Counted from the first letter of the stretch, positions 43,621 to 52,588 are shown. The stretch is 64,000 nucleotides of DNA from Bacillus licheniformis DSM 13 = ATCC 14580 (GCF_000011645.1 NC_006270.3:3990501-4054500); one strand, 5' to 3'. The notes: generated from the letters alone by a model not told the origin. Made by a program: numbers and translations.

Positions 43621-45209
43621 ACGGGAACCCTCTCCTTTCTTTCGTGCATGAACCGGTAGTGAAGCGGCGGTATCAATGAAAAGCGGCGGACCAGGTCTTG
43701 GTCAGAGAACAATTGATACGGCGTTCCTTGATATGCCGCTTTCCCTTGATGAAATACGATGACCCGGTCGGAGTGCTCGTCTACGATGTCCATGTCATGC
43801 GTCACCATCACAATCGTCGTTCCCCGTTCCTGCCGCTCCTTTAAGCGCTTGATCAATTCTTTTGCCGTCTTTTCGTCCTGACCGAATGTCGGCTCGTCAA
43901 GCAGCAGCAAATCCTGGTCAAACAAAAGCATCGTCGCAACGCTTAAACGCCGTTTCTGCCCAAGGCTTAATGTAAAGGGATGCGCTTTTTGATGACCATC
44001 AAGTCCGAATTCCTGCAGCAATTCAGCCGTTTTCCTTTCGACCTGCTCCTCCGGCCAGCTCCGCTGTCTCGCTCCGAACGCGATCTCGTCAAACACCGTG
44101 TCCCGAATAAATTGAAGCTCGGGGTTTTGAAAGACAAAGCCGGCCTTCTCGTAAAGCGTACGATCGGACCATTTCTTCAGCTCCCGGCCCTCCAGATAAA
44201 TGCGCCCTTTTTTGACCGCTTCAAGCCTGATCAGACTTTTTAAAAACGTACTCTTTCCGCTGCCGTTCCCGCCGATGACGGAAATCCATTCCCCTCTTGG
44301 AATCTCCAGGTTGATGCCGTCGGCAACGATCTTTTTCCGATAGCCGATCGCCGCGTCCTCTGTGCGGATCAATATGTCCCTGTCTGCTGACGGCCTGTTT
44401 TTCGCTTCCTCCTCTTTCATTTTCAATGTAGAAGAGAGCTTGACGGCGAGCGGATGATCATCTTGTGTGGTAACATCTTCCCATACTGCGGGGTACAGTT
44501 TGGGCTGCCAGATGCCTGCCGCTTTCATTTCCGGCTGAAAATGTTTGACGATTTCTTCCGGCTTTCCATCAGCGATGATCTGTCCCTTTTCATTGAAAAG
44601 GATGACTCGGTCCATCCACTCGATACAGCCGTCCAGCACGTGTTCGACGAACACCATCGTCTGTCCGCTTTTTCGGGAAACGTCGCGGAGCAAGGCAAAG
44701 ATGTCTTGCCGGCTGGCCGGGTCCAGCTGCGCCGTCGGCTCATCAAAAAACAGCACTTCAGGCTCCAAAGCGAGCAGGCACGCTAATGCCAGCCTCTGCT
44801 TCATACCGCCTGACAAGGTTTCGATCGGCGTTTTCTTATCTATCTTTAAACCGACCAGCTCCATCAGCTCCGAGATGATGCGGTCCATATCTTTTGGCGG
44901 AACGGATCGATTTTCAAGGCTAAACGCGATTTCCTCATCAACATGAAGCATGCAAAACTGCGAATCCGGATCCTGAAACATAACGCCGGCGCTCTTTCTG
45001 CGGTTGACCTCGCCTGTGACTTCAGCTTCGATATGTTCAGGAATGATGCCGGAAAGCACGGACAACAGCGTCGATTTTCCGCTTCCGCTCGGCCCGAGTA
45101 TCAGCACTTTTTCTCCCTGCTCAATCGACAGCGAGACCCGGTCCAAGACTGTTTCAGGACGATGATAAAAACGGACGGAAAGGTTACTGCATCCGAGAAA
45201 TGAACGCAT
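43617..45209 (-). CDS. ykoD: ECF transporter ATPase, two fused domains
   Basis: Tandem ABC ATPase of 530 residues, energising uptake of a thiamine precursor. Two sets of motifs are visible: Walker A GPSGSGKST and GGNGSGKST, signature sequences LSGGMKQRL and LSLGQKRRL, and Walker B VLFFDEPT and LLLLDEPT. ATG 45209 has AGAAGG 9 bases upstream; two earlier ATGs fall inside the spacer. It overlaps the ykoE end by 26 bp. Named after B. subtilis YkoD. Confidence 0.92.
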   Translation of the reverse strand: MRSFLGCSNLSVRFYHRPETVLDRVSLSIEQGEKVLILGPSGSGKSTLLSVLSGIIPEHIEAEVTGEVNRRKSAGVMFQDPDSQFCMLHVDEEIAFSLENRSVPPKDMDRIISELMELVGLKIDKKTPIETLSGGMKQRLALACLLALEPEVLFFDEPTAQLDPASRQDIFALLRDVSRKSGQTMVFVEHVLDGCIEWMDRVILFNEKGQIIADGKPEEIVKHFQPEMKAAGIWQPKLYPAVWEDVTTQDDHPLAVKLSSTLKMKEEEAKNRPSADRDILIRTEDAAIGYRKKIVADGINLEIPRGEWISVIGGNGSGKSTFLKSLIRLEAVKKGRIYLEGRELKKWSDRTLYEKAGFVFQNPELQFIRDTVFDEIAFGARQRSWPEEQVERKTAELLQEFGLDGHQKAHPFTLSLGQKRRLSVATMLLFDQDLLLLDEPTFGQDEKTAKELIKRLKERQERGTTIVMVTHDMDIVDEHSDRVIVFHQGKAAYQGTPYQLFSDQDLVRRFSLIPPLHYRFMHERKERVPV

Positions 45210-45783
45210 CGGCATCATCCTTCTTCCGGTGTTCTTTCATGATCTCATACTGGTTCAGGACTCCCGTTTTCGCAAGCGCTTCGACAACGGCTTTTGCCAG
45301 CCAGCCGCCGAGTACAATGCCGCTGATGATTTGGATGATAAGCGTCAATATCAGCGTTTGCGTCGTATAGTAGGCAAAACCGTTTGCCATCAGGCTGTAT
45401 GTCGCGCTCCCCACCGCGGCTAGCGCACCGGAAAGCATAAGGGTAAACAAGTTATAGCGCTTATAGCGAAAGATCGCAAACGCGATTTCCGCACCGGCTC
45501 CCTGGAACACACCGATTAATAATGCTGAAAGCCCAAAATGGCTTCCGGTCAGCAGTTCGACCGCCGCAGCTGCCGTCTCGGCAATCAGCGCCGCACCCGG
45601 TTTACGGATGATATAAGCGACAATCGGGCTGGCGATCACCCATATGCCGAACATAAAGTTCGCTCCGACGGGCCCGACGATAGCTGAAACAGGGATCCAC
45701 AAGGTAGACCACCCTAAATAAATGACGCCGCATGCCACAGACAAGATGACTGTCATGACGACTTCTTTCATGTTCCAATTCAT
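45184..45783 (-). CDS. ykoE: ECF transporter substrate-binding (S) subunit, thiamine/HMP type
   Basis: Membrane S component of 199 residues with five to six hydrophobic segments, beginning MNWNMKEVVMTVILSVACGVIYLGW as in the YkoE family. It should bind hydroxymethylpyrimidine or a degraded thiamine. Its ATG overlaps the tenA stop by 4 bp. The B. subtilis partner YkoF, a thiamine-binding protein, is not encoded here; tenA takes its place at the head of the operon. Confidence 0.9.
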   Translation of the reverse strand: MNWNMKEVVMTVILSVACGVIYLGWSTLWIPVSAIVGPVGANFMFGIWVIASPIVAYIIRKPGAALIAETAAAAVELLTGSHFGLSALLIGVFQGAGAEIAFAIFRYKRYNLFTLMLSGALAAVGSATYSLMANGFAYYTTQTLILTLIIQIISGIVLGGWLAKAVVEALAKTGVLNQYEIMKEHRKKDDADAFISRMQ

Positions 45784-46466
45784 CGTCTCACCGCCCCCAT
45801 TTCCACAGGCCAATCTTCAACCGTATAAGCCATCTCCCAAAAGCCGTATTCAAGCTGACAGCTTTGCAAAAAGAGCTCCTTCATTTTTTCTTTTTCAGCC
45901 TTGCCCGCTGTTTCGGCCCATTCATCCAGGCGGGCGCAAAACTTTGTCGTGATTGAATCCGTTCTGTTTCCGTAAAAACAGATCCAGTCATAAAATGGAT
46001 GCGATGGATCAGGCTGAACGTCCTTCATCAGTTTTTTTCCGATCTCCCAATATGTCCATGGACAAGGCAGCAAGACGGCTAATATCTCTCCCAGCGTACC
46101 TTCGTGCGCCGCCGTCAGCATATGGCGGACATAATGATGGGCGGAAGGCGCAAGCGGATAGCCCTGCAGAGTTTCGTACTCCACCCCAGCGGCCCGGCAC
46201 AGGTTTTTGTGCGGGTGCACTTCGCTGTCTAGCACAAATGAAATCTGCTCATGAAACATTTCCATATCTTTTCGATTTTGACACTTGGAAATCGCAATTC
46301 CGTAGATTTGAATAAAGGCATTCAAATACTCGTAATCTTGCTTTACATAATGAATAAGCTGCTCCTTTTCCAGCCTCCCGGACGCCAGCCCCAGTACAAA
46401 CGGATGCTCAAAAATGGCTTCAAAAATAGGGTCTGCCTCGCGGCGAAGTTCTGCGGAAAAACTCAT
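45780..46466 (-). CDS. tenA: Thiaminase II / aminopyrimidine aminohydrolase
   Basis: Salvage enzyme that hydrolyses aminomethyl-pyrimidine from base-degraded thiamine to HMP. The 228-residue helical protein has the active-site Cys135 (LPCPWTYWEIG), the same number as in B. subtilis TenA, and a C-terminal Glu-rich helix. ATG 46466 follows AAGGAGG by 8 bases; the longer frame runs into the riboswitch terminator. First gene behind the TPP riboswitch, so it salvages precursors brought in by YkoEDC. Confidence 0.93.
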   Translation of the reverse strand: MSFSAELRREADPIFEAIFEHPFVLGLASGRLEKEQLIHYVKQDYEYLNAFIQIYGIAISKCQNRKDMEMFHEQISFVLDSEVHPHKNLCRAAGVEYETLQGYPLAPSAHHYVRHMLTAAHEGTLGEILAVLLPCPWTYWEIGKKLMKDVQPDPSHPFYDWICFYGNRTDSITTKFCARLDEWAETAGKAEKEKMKELFLQSCQLEYGFWEMAYTVEDWPVEMGAVRR

Positions 46467-46530
46467 GTAGATAGCCTCCTTAGCAATCGGTTTTATAGGA
46501 AGGCACAGGGGGGCAAGCGGCTTTATACGC

Positions 46531-46559
46531 AAAAAAGCCGCCCCAAAATGGAGCGGCCT
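46531..46559 (-). terminator. TPP riboswitch expression-platform terminator
   Basis: The stem GCCGCTCC-ATTTT-GGGGCGGC is followed by TTTTTT on the minus strand, between the aptamer and tenA. Confidence 0.9.
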
Positions 46560-46589
46560 TAGTATGATGAAATCATTAAGACACCGGCT

Positions 46590-46677
46590 CCACTTCCCTA
46601 CGCTAGTATGAACTAGATCAGGTTCAAAGGGTCCAAGATCGCTTCTTGTCTCAGCCGGCTTACGGCTCCCCTAGTGG
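46590..46677 (-). ncRNA. TPP (THI-box) riboswitch aptamer
   Basis: On the minus strand the conserved TPP core is complete: CCACT...AGTGG closing stem, GGCTGAGA, ACCCTTTGAACCTGATCT and GCGTAGGGAAG. Thiamine pyrophosphate should shut off tenA-ykoEDC. Bases 46681-46821 beyond it hold no gene. Confidence 0.96.
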
Positions 46678-46821
46678 ACTTCCTATTACATTAACTTTTA
46701 CTCTACACATCAATGGTTATGATGTCAACCTGAGTTTTTCAGTTTTATTCTTGTATAGAACCGCCGGGTTTCATACAGAAAGTCGGCAATCGGAAATATT
46801 TGTAGAAAAATATAAATTTTC

Positions 46822-46847
46822 TGAAACCTTTTCCGGGCTTGTTCGTC
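46822..46847 (+). promoter_or_regulatory. ECF-sigma type promoter
   Basis: TGAAAC (46822-46827) and CGTC (46844-46847) are separated by exactly 16 bases, a perfect match to the Bacillus SigM/SigV/SigX/SigW-type consensus. It lies about 37 bp before the small membrane protein gene. Confidence 0.75.
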
Positions 46848-46884
46848 TTATATAGTGAAGACAAAAAATTTGGAGGGGATATTT

Positions 46885-47043
46885 ATGATGATGTTTATCT
46901 TGATTTTGACAATGGCCGTGTATTTGTTCTATTCTTTCAGCAAAGACAACCGGCCGGCCAAAACAAACAACAGGAATCATCAGACACTGACTGTTATTAG
47001 GGAAAACTCTTTTACCGCCCCTTCCAATGATGTCAATTGCTAA
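46885..47043 (+). CDS. Small single-span membrane protein
   Basis: A 52-residue protein with one N-terminal hydrophobic helix (MFILILTMAVYLFYSF) and a polar tail ending in DVNC. GGAGGGG lies 7 bases before the first of three ATGs. The promoter upstream is of ECF type, so it is probably induced by envelope stress; similar small membrane proteins are common in such regulons. Not recognised as a named family. A bidirectional terminator follows. Confidence 0.65.
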   Translation: MMMFILILTMAVYLFYSFSKDNRPAKTNNRNHQTLTVIRENSFTAPSNDVNC

Positions 47044-47060
47044 CTTGATAGACAACAAGC

Positions 47061-47089
47061 AAGCCGCCCAATGACGGGCGGCTTTTTCA
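47061..47089. terminator. Terminator between small membrane protein and aceA
   Basis: AAGCCGCCC...GGGCGGCTT with a 6-base loop is followed by TTTC on the plus strand and TTGCTTG on the minus strand. It probably serves both convergent genes. Confidence 0.75.
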
Positions 47090-47094
47090 CGTTT

Positions 47095-48366
47095 TTATGA
47101 TTGAAACTGTTCCGCTTCAGTCGATCCCTTCAGTGCAGTGGTTGATGAAGTCCCGCCTGTCACAACCTGGGCGACTTCATCAAAGTAGCTCGTTCCGACT
47201 TCGCGCTGATGCCTTGTCGCCGTATAGCCGTGGACTTCGCTGGCAAACTCGGCCTGCTGCAGATCAGAGTACGCCGCCATTCCGCGGTGCTTATATTGGC
47301 GGGCCAATTCAAACATGCCGTGATTTAAGGCGTGGAAGCCCGCCAGTGTGACAAATTGAAATTTATAGCCCATTTCACTGAGCTGTTTCTGGAAGTTCAA
47401 GATCGTGTTGTCATCCAGTTTGGCCTTCCAGTTGAACGAAGGGGAACAGTTGTAGGCGAGCAGTTTGCCCGGGAATTTTTCATGGATCGCCTGTGCAAAC
47501 CGGCGGGCTTCTTCAATATTCGGCTCAGACGTTTCACACCAGATCAAATCGGCATACGGCGCATACGCCAAGCCTCTGGCAATCGCCTGATCAAGGCCAG
47601 GCTTTGTTTTGAAGAACCCTTCCGCTGTTCGCTCTCCCGTCAAAAACGGTGCATCATATGAATCGACGTCGCTTGTGATCAGGTCTGCCGCATTCGCGTC
47701 CGTGCGGGCAATAAGAATGGTCGGGACTCCCATCACGTCTGCGGCGAGGCGCGCGGCAATCAAATTACGTACCGCTGTTTGCGTCGGAAGCAGCACTTTT
47801 CCGCCCAAATGCCCGCACTTTTTCTCAGACGACAGCTGGTCTTCAAAGTGAACTCCCGCGGCGCCGGCTTCAATCATACTTTTCATCAGCTCGAACACAT
47901 TCAGCTGCCCGCCGAAGCCCGCTTCAGCGTCGGCCACAATCGGAGCAAACCAATCGATGTCTTCCTTTCCTTCCATATGGTGGATTTGATCGGCGCGCTG
48001 CAGCGTGCGGTTGATTTTTTTGACGACTTCCGGGACGCTGTTTGCCGGATAAAGGCTTTGGTCAGGATACATGCTCCCTGACATATTTGCATCGGCAGCC
48101 ACCTGCCAGCCGCTTAAATAAATCGCTTTCAATCCGGCCTTTACTTGCTGCATGGCTTGGTTTCCGGTCAAAGCGCCCAGCGCCGGGACGAAATCCTCTG
48201 TATGGAGAAGCTTCCACAGCTTTTCGGCGCCGCGCCTTGCAATCGTGTATTCAATCTCGAGCGTGCCCCTCAGCCGAATGACGTCTGCCGCCTCATACGG
48301 CCTTGTGATCCCTTTCCAGCGTTCATCATGCTCCCAGCTTTCTGCGAGTTGTTTTTCTTTCAGCAT
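47095..48366 (-). CDS. aceA: Isocitrate lyase
   Basis: Splits isocitrate to glyoxylate and succinate, the first glyoxylate-shunt step. The 423-residue protein has the catalytic KKCGH loop (SSEKKCGHLGG) and the family segments YPDQSLYP, VADAEAGFGG and YNCSPSFNW. ATG 48366 has GGGGG 8 bases upstream. It starts 14 bp after the aceB stop, so the two form one operon. The shunt allows growth on acetate or fatty acids and is absent from B. subtilis 168. Confidence 0.96.
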   Translation of the reverse strand: MLKEKQLAESWEHDERWKGITRPYEAADVIRLRGTLEIEYTIARRGAEKLWKLLHTEDFVPALGALTGNQAMQQVKAGLKAIYLSGWQVAADANMSGSMYPDQSLYPANSVPEVVKKINRTLQRADQIHHMEGKEDIDWFAPIVADAEAGFGGQLNVFELMKSMIEAGAAGVHFEDQLSSEKKCGHLGGKVLLPTQTAVRNLIAARLAADVMGVPTILIARTDANAADLITSDVDSYDAPFLTGERTAEGFFKTKPGLDQAIARGLAYAPYADLIWCETSEPNIEEARRFAQAIHEKFPGKLLAYNCSPSFNWKAKLDDNTILNFQKQLSEMGYKFQFVTLAGFHALNHGMFELARQYKHRGMAAYSDLQQAEFASEVHGYTATRHQREVGTSYFDEVAQVVTGGTSSTTALKGSTEAEQFQS

Positions 48367-48380
48367 CGCACATTCCCCCA

Positions 48381-49970
48381 TTATATATTTTCATAAGCCG
48401 GTATCGTTAGAAACTCCGCGAATTCATCATCCAAAATCAGCTGTTCAAATAACTGTCCGGCCTCTTCAAACCGGCCGCTCCGAAAATGTTCCACGCCTGC
48501 TTCATCGATGATTTTCTGCATTTCTTTCTCTTTCATCATCTTGACCATTTCCGCGGTGACTTTCCGGCCATCGTCAAGAACTCCTTTCGGATGGCGAATC
48601 CATTGCCACAGCTGGGCTCTGGAAATCTCCGCCGTTGCAGCGTCCTCCATTAAGTGGTCGATCGGAGCGGCGCCTCTGCCCGACAGCCATGAAGCTAAAT
48701 AGCGGATGCCGGCGCTGATATTGGTACGGACGCCTGCTTCTGTAATTCTGCCTTTCGGTACTTCCAGCAAGTCTTTTTCCTCGACCTTTACGTCTTTCCG
48801 CTTTCTATGAATCTGGTTCGCCGACGGCATATGCTGATTGAATACATCGAGCGCCGTTTGAATCATGCCGGGATGCGCGATCCATGTTCCGTCATGGCCG
48901 TCTTTTACTTCACGTTCCTTATCTTCGCGGATTTTGGCAAATGCGGCTTCATTGATCTCAGGTTTGTCTTTAGCGGGAATTTGCGCCGCCATTCCCCCAA
49001 TCGCATGGACGTTGCGTTTATGACACGTTTGAATCGCCAAGAGGGAGTAGGCTCTCATGTTGGGAACTGTCATCGTCACGGCTGAGCGATCTGGAAGAAT
49101 GACTTCATCCCTGTTCCTGAATTTCTTAATAAAGCTGAAAATATAATCCCACCTGCCGCAGTTAAGCCCGGCTGAATGTTCCTTCAATTCGTAGAGGATT
49201 TCATCCATTTCAAAGGCCGCCAGGATCGTTTCAACGAGAACCGTCGCTTTAATCGTGCCCTGCGGAATGCGCAAGTCGTTTTGCGCATAAACAAATACGT
49301 CGTTCCACAGCCTTGCTTCCAGGTGGTTTTCGATTTTTGGAAGGTAGAAATAAGGGCCGCTTCCTTTTTTGATCAGCTCTTTTGCGTTATGGAAAAAATA
49401 AAGACCAAAATCGAACAGGCTTGCTGACACGGGCCTGCCGCCGATCAGCACATGCTTTTCTTCCAAGTGCCATCCCCTCGGCCTGACCATGATAACGGCG
49501 GGGTTCTCTTTCAGCTCATAGCGTTTGCCCTGTTCATTCGTAAAAGAAATCGTCCCGCGGACCGCATCCCGCAAATTAACCTGGCCTTCAATGCAGTTTT
49601 TCCACGTCGGCGAGTTCGCATCTTCAAAGTCGGCCATAAAGACTTTCGCTCCTGAATTTAAAGCGTTGATGACCATTTTTCTGTCGACCGGGCCAGTGAT
49701 TTCAACCCTGCGGTCCTCCAAATCCCGGGGGAGCGGCGCGACTGTCCAGTCCGCCTCGCGGATGTGCTTCGTTTCCGCCAAAAAACAAGGGTTCTTCCCT
49801 TGATCAATTTCAGCCTGCCTGATCGTCCGCAAATGCAGCAATTCCCGTCTTCTTCCCCCGAAATGGCGTTCAAGACGTCCGATAAACTCCATCGCTTCTT
49901 TTGTCAAAATCTCTTCATAATGCGGATTTATCGATCCGGTTATATGAATTCTCTTCTCCTCTGTTTTCAT
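48381..49970 (-). CDS. aceB: Malate synthase A
   Basis: Condenses glyoxylate with acetyl-CoA to malate. The 529-residue length and segments MVRPRGWHLEEKH, GTIKATVLVETILAAFEMDEILYEL, NCGRWDYIFS and DGTWIAHPGM are typical of the AceB form. Upstream stand AAAGGGG and AGGGAG. It is encoded 42 bp downstream of yhfH and directly before aceA. A TATAAAACAGTTT motif lies 28 bp before its start (49998-50010). Confidence 0.96.
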   Translation of the reverse strand: MKTEEKRIHITGSINPHYEEILTKEAMEFIGRLERHFGGRRRELLHLRTIRQAEIDQGKNPCFLAETKHIREADWTVAPLPRDLEDRRVEITGPVDRKMVINALNSGAKVFMADFEDANSPTWKNCIEGQVNLRDAVRGTISFTNEQGKRYELKENPAVIMVRPRGWHLEEKHVLIGGRPVSASLFDFGLYFFHNAKELIKKGSGPYFYLPKIENHLEARLWNDVFVYAQNDLRIPQGTIKATVLVETILAAFEMDEILYELKEHSAGLNCGRWDYIFSFIKKFRNRDEVILPDRSAVTMTVPNMRAYSLLAIQTCHKRNVHAIGGMAAQIPAKDKPEINEAAFAKIREDKEREVKDGHDGTWIAHPGMIQTALDVFNQHMPSANQIHRKRKDVKVEEKDLLEVPKGRITEAGVRTNISAGIRYLASWLSGRGAAPIDHLMEDAATAEISRAQLWQWIRHPKGVLDDGRKVTAEMVKMMKEKEMQKIIDEAGVEHFRSGRFEEAGQLFEQLILDDEFAEFLTIPAYENI

Positions 49971-50012
49971 GTCTCCCTACCCCTTTACATGCTTTGTTAT
50001 AAAACAGTTTGC

Positions 50013-50150
50013 CTACTCGCCTTTTTTGGCAAGACAGCGCTCGCATTCCATGAAGTAAGATTCAGCCTGCTCCTCCATCTTTTCGCCGCATTCAGGGCAC
50101 GTTTTTTTCGGAAGCGTTCTGAAAAATTCCATCGGACTTTTCAAGCTCAT
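50013..50150 (-). CDS. yhfH: YhfH-type small zinc-ribbon protein
   Basis: A 45-residue protein, shorter than usual annotation cut-offs. It reads MSLKSPMEFFRTLPKKTC..., with two CxxC pairs (TCPEC and ECERC) as in the YhfH family, and probably binds one zinc. AAGGAGGT lies 7 bases before the ATG, an excellent ribosome binding site. It stands directly upstream of aceB on the same strand and may be the first gene of the glyoxylate-shunt transcript. Function unknown. Confidence 0.85.
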   Translation of the reverse strand: MSLKSPMEFFRTLPKKTCPECGEKMEEQAESYFMECERCLAKKGE

Positions 50151-50167
50151 TTGTATAACCTCCTTTT

Positions 50168-50183
50168 TATAGAACAGTTTTAT
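50168..50183. promoter_or_regulatory. Repeated AACAGTTT motif upstream of yhfH
   Basis: TATAGAACAGTTTTAT here is repeated as TATAAAACAGTTT at 49998-50010, before aceB (12 of 13 identical). A common regulator of yhfH and aceBA is possible; no known operator was recognised. Confidence 0.35.
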
Positions 50184-50298
50184 GTTTTATATTTCTGTTG
50201 TAGTACAGTATACAGCGCAAAAATGAAAATGTACACACCTTTTTCCAAAAAATATTTATTTTTTTCCATTCAAACAAAAATAGATTGTTCTCTTTTTA

Positions 50299-50330
50299 TT
50301 CATAGCTTGTTCATATTTTTCTTCTAGAAT
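50299..50330 (+). promoter_or_regulatory. Direct-repeat activator site and promoter of second GT39 gene
   Basis: TTCATA at 50299-50304 and 50310-50315, period 11 bp, ends before TAGAAT (50325-50330) with the same 15-bp offset as at 25.4 kb. Confidence 0.65.
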
Positions 50331-50354
50331 AGGGAACATAAAGAGGTGAAAGTG

Positions 50355-52436
50355 ATGATGAAAATAAAAAACAAACAACTTGATGTCATTCTGGTTCTAA
50401 TTTTGTTGGCAGCTCTTATTCTGAATACATATAACATTTGGCTGGACGATGCCGCCAACCAGTATTACTTGGCAGCAGTCAAAAGCATGACGCAAAGCTT
50501 CCACAATTTCTTCTTCGCGTCATTCGACTCTTCCGGATTCGTATCAGTAGATAAACCGCCTGTCGTTTTATGGATTCAGACTATATTTGCGAAAATCTTC
50601 GGCGTGCATACGTGGAGTGTGATTTTGCCGCAGGCGCTTGCAGGGGCGGGTTCCATCTATCTGCTTTACGCACTGATAAAGCCGAAATTCGGAAAAGGCG
50701 CCGCCCGCATTTCAGCGCTGGTGATGGCGCTGACGCCGATCGCGGTCGCCGTAAGCCGAACGAATAATATCGACAGCATGCTCGTCTTCACGCTCCTACT
50801 TGGTACATGGTGCCTGATGAAGGCGGTCAAACAAGGCAGGCTGATCTGGCTTCTCGCTGCATTCGGTCTCATCGGCCTCGGATTCAATATGAAGATGTTT
50901 CAGGCATTCATGGTGCTTCCCGCGTTCTTGCTGTTTTATCTCATTGCGGCCCATGCGAATTGGAAGAAAAAAATCGTTTCAGCGGTTTTATCGCTTATTG
51001 TCCTCACCGGCATTTCGCTTTCTTGGGCGCTTGCGGTCGACTATACATCAGCCGACAGCCGCCCGTATGTCGGAAGCAGCCAAACCAACTCTGTGCTTGA
51101 ACTGGCTTTCGGCTACAACGGCACTGAGCGGCTTCTCGGCCAGACGACGGGCAACGCCCGCGGCGATATGAACGGCTTTGGAGGAGACATGCAGCAGCCG
51201 AACGGCAATGCGCAAGCTCAGAACGGAAACCGTTCGTCCGGCGGCTCCAATGGACAAAACGGCGCGATGCAGCCGCCGGGTGCGGGCGGTTCGGCAGACG
51301 GCAGTTCTCAAGGGGCAAACGGCGGCAGCCAGCAGCCAGCCGGAGGCGGACCGGGCGGAGGCAACGGCGGTCCCGGAGGCAATGGCGGCCCAGGCGGAGG
51401 TCAAGGCGGCGGACAAAGCATGAACATGTTCGGCACCGGTGACGCAGGACCGCTGAGGCTCTTCCAATCGGCTTTATCGGGCCAAATCAGCTGGATGCTC
51501 CCATTTGCATTATTAGGACTGCTCGGCACGATCATCACCTGGTTTCGCGGCCGCCGCGAAAAAGCAGGCGAAATGAAAGAAACGATCTTTTGGTCTGCAT
51601 GGCTCGTTCCTGTCGCCGGGTTCTTCAGCATCGCCGGATTCTTCCACCACTACTACTTGATTATGATGGCGCCGCCGATCGCCGCTCTGTCAGGAATCGG
51701 ATGGTACGCGATGTACGGCCTTTACAACAATCATAAAGACTGGGCAAGCTATCTGCTGCCGGCAGCCGTTCTCACGACAGCAGCATTCCAAGTGTACATT
51801 TTAAGCGCTTATACAAACCAAATCGGCAGCGCTTGGATGTATGTCATGGGAATCCTGGGGCTGGGTGTCACCATCGCCTTACTAATGCTGAAGCGACGCC
51901 ATCCATTCGGAAAGCAGCTCACCATCATCAGCTTGTGCGTGCTTCTTTTGACACCGGTCTATTGGTCGGCAACACCGATCCTTTACGGAGGGAACAGCGT
52001 TCTTCCTGAATCAGGGCCTCAGCTGCAAAGCTCCAACGGAGGCGGAATGTTCAGCTCGGACGTGGACACAGGACTGCTCACATACCTCCGGGAAAATAAT
52101 ACCGGCGAAGAGTACCTTTTCGCGACATTGACAACGGTAACCGCAGCCACGTATATCATCAATGCCGACGAAAATGTCATGGCGCTCGGAGGCTTCAACG
52201 GCACAGACCCGATCCTGTCGGTCAGTGAACTGAAAAACCTCATCAAAAAAGGAAGAGTAAAATACTTCCTGATTAGTGAAAACTCAGGCAACAGCGAGCT
52301 CGTCTCCTGGATCAAAGAAAACGGAACCGAAATTTCGTCTGACCAATACAGCAGTACAGACAGCTTCGCACAGCAGGGTGCAAGAGGCGGCCCAGGCGGC
52401 GGACAGCGGCAAACGCTCTACAAGGTTGAGCTGTAG
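50355..52436 (+). CDS. GT39-family membrane glycosyltransferase, second YkcB paralogue
   Basis: Paralogue of the 25.5-kb enzyme, 693 residues. The first 250 residues are highly similar (DDAANQYYLAAVKSMTQSFHNFFFASFD versus the first copy). One low-complexity Gly/Gln/Asn/Ser-rich loop lies at about residues 263-355, but the second insertion of the first copy is missing. AGAGG precedes ATG 50355 by 7 bases. No GT2 or epimerase gene follows; it must depend on lipid-linked sugar made elsewhere, possibly by YkcC. Probable role: surface glycosylation outside the membrane. Confidence 0.86.
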   Translation: MMKIKNKQLDVILVLILLAALILNTYNIWLDDAANQYYLAAVKSMTQSFHNFFFASFDSSGFVSVDKPPVVLWIQTIFAKIFGVHTWSVILPQALAGAGSIYLLYALIKPKFGKGAARISALVMALTPIAVAVSRTNNIDSMLVFTLLLGTWCLMKAVKQGRLIWLLAAFGLIGLGFNMKMFQAFMVLPAFLLFYLIAAHANWKKKIVSAVLSLIVLTGISLSWALAVDYTSADSRPYVGSSQTNSVLELAFGYNGTERLLGQTTGNARGDMNGFGGDMQQPNGNAQAQNGNRSSGGSNGQNGAMQPPGAGGSADGSSQGANGGSQQPAGGGPGGGNGGPGGNGGPGGGQGGGQSMNMFGTGDAGPLRLFQSALSGQISWMLPFALLGLLGTIITWFRGRREKAGEMKETIFWSAWLVPVAGFFSIAGFFHHYYLIMMAPPIAALSGIGWYAMYGLYNNHKDWASYLLPAAVLTTAAFQVYILSAYTNQIGSAWMYVMGILGLGVTIALLMLKRRHPFGKQLTIISLCVLLLTPVYWSATPILYGGNSVLPESGPQLQSSNGGGMFSSDVDTGLLTYLRENNTGEEYLFATLTTVTAATYIINADENVMALGGFNGTDPILSVSELKNLIKKGRVKYFLISENSGNSELVSWIKENGTEISSDQYSSTDSFAQQGARGGPGGGQRQTLYKVEL

Positions 52437-52445
52437 AAAATGAGG

Positions 52446-52475
52446 AAGCCCATCGGATGAGTCCGATGGGCTTTT
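52446..52475 (+). terminator. Terminator of second GT39 gene
   Basis: The stem AAGCCCATCGGA/TCCGATGGGCTT with loop TGAG is followed by TTTTG. Confidence 0.9.
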
Positions 52476-52588
52476 GATTATGCTTTTCTGAAAATAACCG
52501 GCGGATGATGTTCAATATGGTAAAGGAGTTTTTCTCCATATAGGGTCATCGTTTTCATTCAAGCGACGCGAGATTCCACATGACTCAG

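Noticed and set aside
49764..50327. 187-codon plus-strand frame across the aceB start and yhfH
   Set aside because: Overlaps two well-supported minus-strand genes and the upstream region; composition is not protein-like.
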